Shown here: positions 41,862-42,103 of the stretch, one piece after another
Layout: each line of letters opens with the position of its first letter
Numbering within the stretch: position 1 is the first letter of the stretch
DNA from: Lachnospiraceae bacterium
Lineage (GTDB): Bacteria > Bacillota > Clostridia > Lachnospirales > Lachnospiraceae
NCBI GenBank assembly: GCA_022771765.1
Contig: JALELN010000025.1
Span: 1-42,103, forward strand
Length of the DNA stretch: 42,103 nucleotides
Direction: 5' to 3'
Position numbers and translations under genes: made by a program
The notes under the pieces: model-generated
The model's database searches: none
What the model was told of the DNA's origin: nothing
Seen by the model: the letters and a program-made list of their open reading frames with translations, nothing else

Positions 41862-42103
41862 CTGTTTAACGAAATGGCAAGAACAAAGAACCTTGATAAC
41901 TGAACAGTGAAATAACCTTGAAAGATTTGAAAAAGAGAGAAAAACAGGATGGAAGTCGGATACGATGAATCAAATTTATTTGATGAAGCGCATATGACGA
42001 CAGACGAGTTTGGCGAACGCCAAACAGCGAGATGAAGCGAAGCGGAATCGAGCGGTTTTTCTCGGATTGTGAACTAACTTTATTAAAACAGTAAAAAACG
42101 GTT
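41862..42103 (+). other. rRNA operon leader, incomplete
   Basis: No open reading frame of note. CCTTGATAACTGAACAG (41891-41907) is the type of sequence that precedes 16S or 23S rRNA in Firmicutes and pairs in the processing stalk. A near-perfect palindrome GTTTGGCG-AA-CGCCAAAC lies at 42008-42025. GATGAAGCGAAGCGGAATCGA (42031-42051) resembles bases 22-40 at the other end of the window. The 16S gene would begin beyond the window. Confidence 0.7.

Overview
The window looks like chromosomal DNA of a spore-forming, anaerobic, moderately AT-rich Firmicute, most likely a Lachnospiraceae member (Clostridia). The basis is spoIID/spoIIQ with a sigma-F-type promoter, a T-box before tyrS, a PerR/reverse-rubrerythrin pair, a large Firmicute-type SRP RNA, strong TTGACA-N17-TATAAT promoters with AGGAGG ribosome binding sites, and several Clostridia-typical hypothetical families. 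No phage, IS or CRISPR was seen.

Layout. (1) 1-1650: the 3' flank of an rRNA operon with tRNA-Asn, tRNA-Glu and tRNA-Cys, a DUF445 membrane protein, and a second identical tRNA-Cys. (2) 1714-12404: one continuous operon for a Gram-positive Pel-type exopolysaccharide machine: SDR-PelD fusion, PelE, a PelA-position protein, PelF, PelG, followed without a break by a CotH-type kinase, a VTC (polyphosphate-polymerase-type) protein and a DUF4956 membrane protein. (3) 12474-14017: tyrS with its T-box on the minus strand. (4) 14161-18352: zinc-ribbon protein, metG, tatD, rsmA. (5) 18533-20330: spoIID and a zinc-ligand-less spoIIQ. (6) 20460-26656: TPR-GGDEF cyclase, GIY-YIG protein, an ECF sigma factor fused to a membrane segment and a large outer domain, tadA, a GNAT and a DUF6128-like protein. 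(7) 26801-31293: perR, reverse rubrerythrin, a secreted metallo-beta-lactamase-fold protein with cell-wall repeats, a 71-aa gene, and a polysaccharide deacetylase. (8) 31340-38626: SRP RNA, a membrane diguanylate cyclase, two GT2 glycosyltransferases, pfk, dnaX-ebfC-recR. (9) 38768-41694: LysM protein, DUF5711-like protein, CvpA-like protein. (10) 41695-42103: tandem promoters and leader of another rRNA operon.

How the genes fit together. PelD keeps an RxxD c-di-GMP inhibitory-site motif, and two apparently active diguanylate cyclases lie elsewhere in the window, so the polysaccharide machine is probably switched on by c-di-GMP. The CotH-VTC-DUF4956 trio sharing the operon suggests a phosphorylation or polyphosphate/phosphopolymer step tied to the surface polymer; that link is inference. 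The translation, replication and recombination genes (tyrS, metG-tatD-rsmA, tadA, SRP RNA, dnaX-ebfC-recR) form a backbone that partly keeps the order known from the origin-proximal region of Bacillus subtilis, with accessory genes interleaved.
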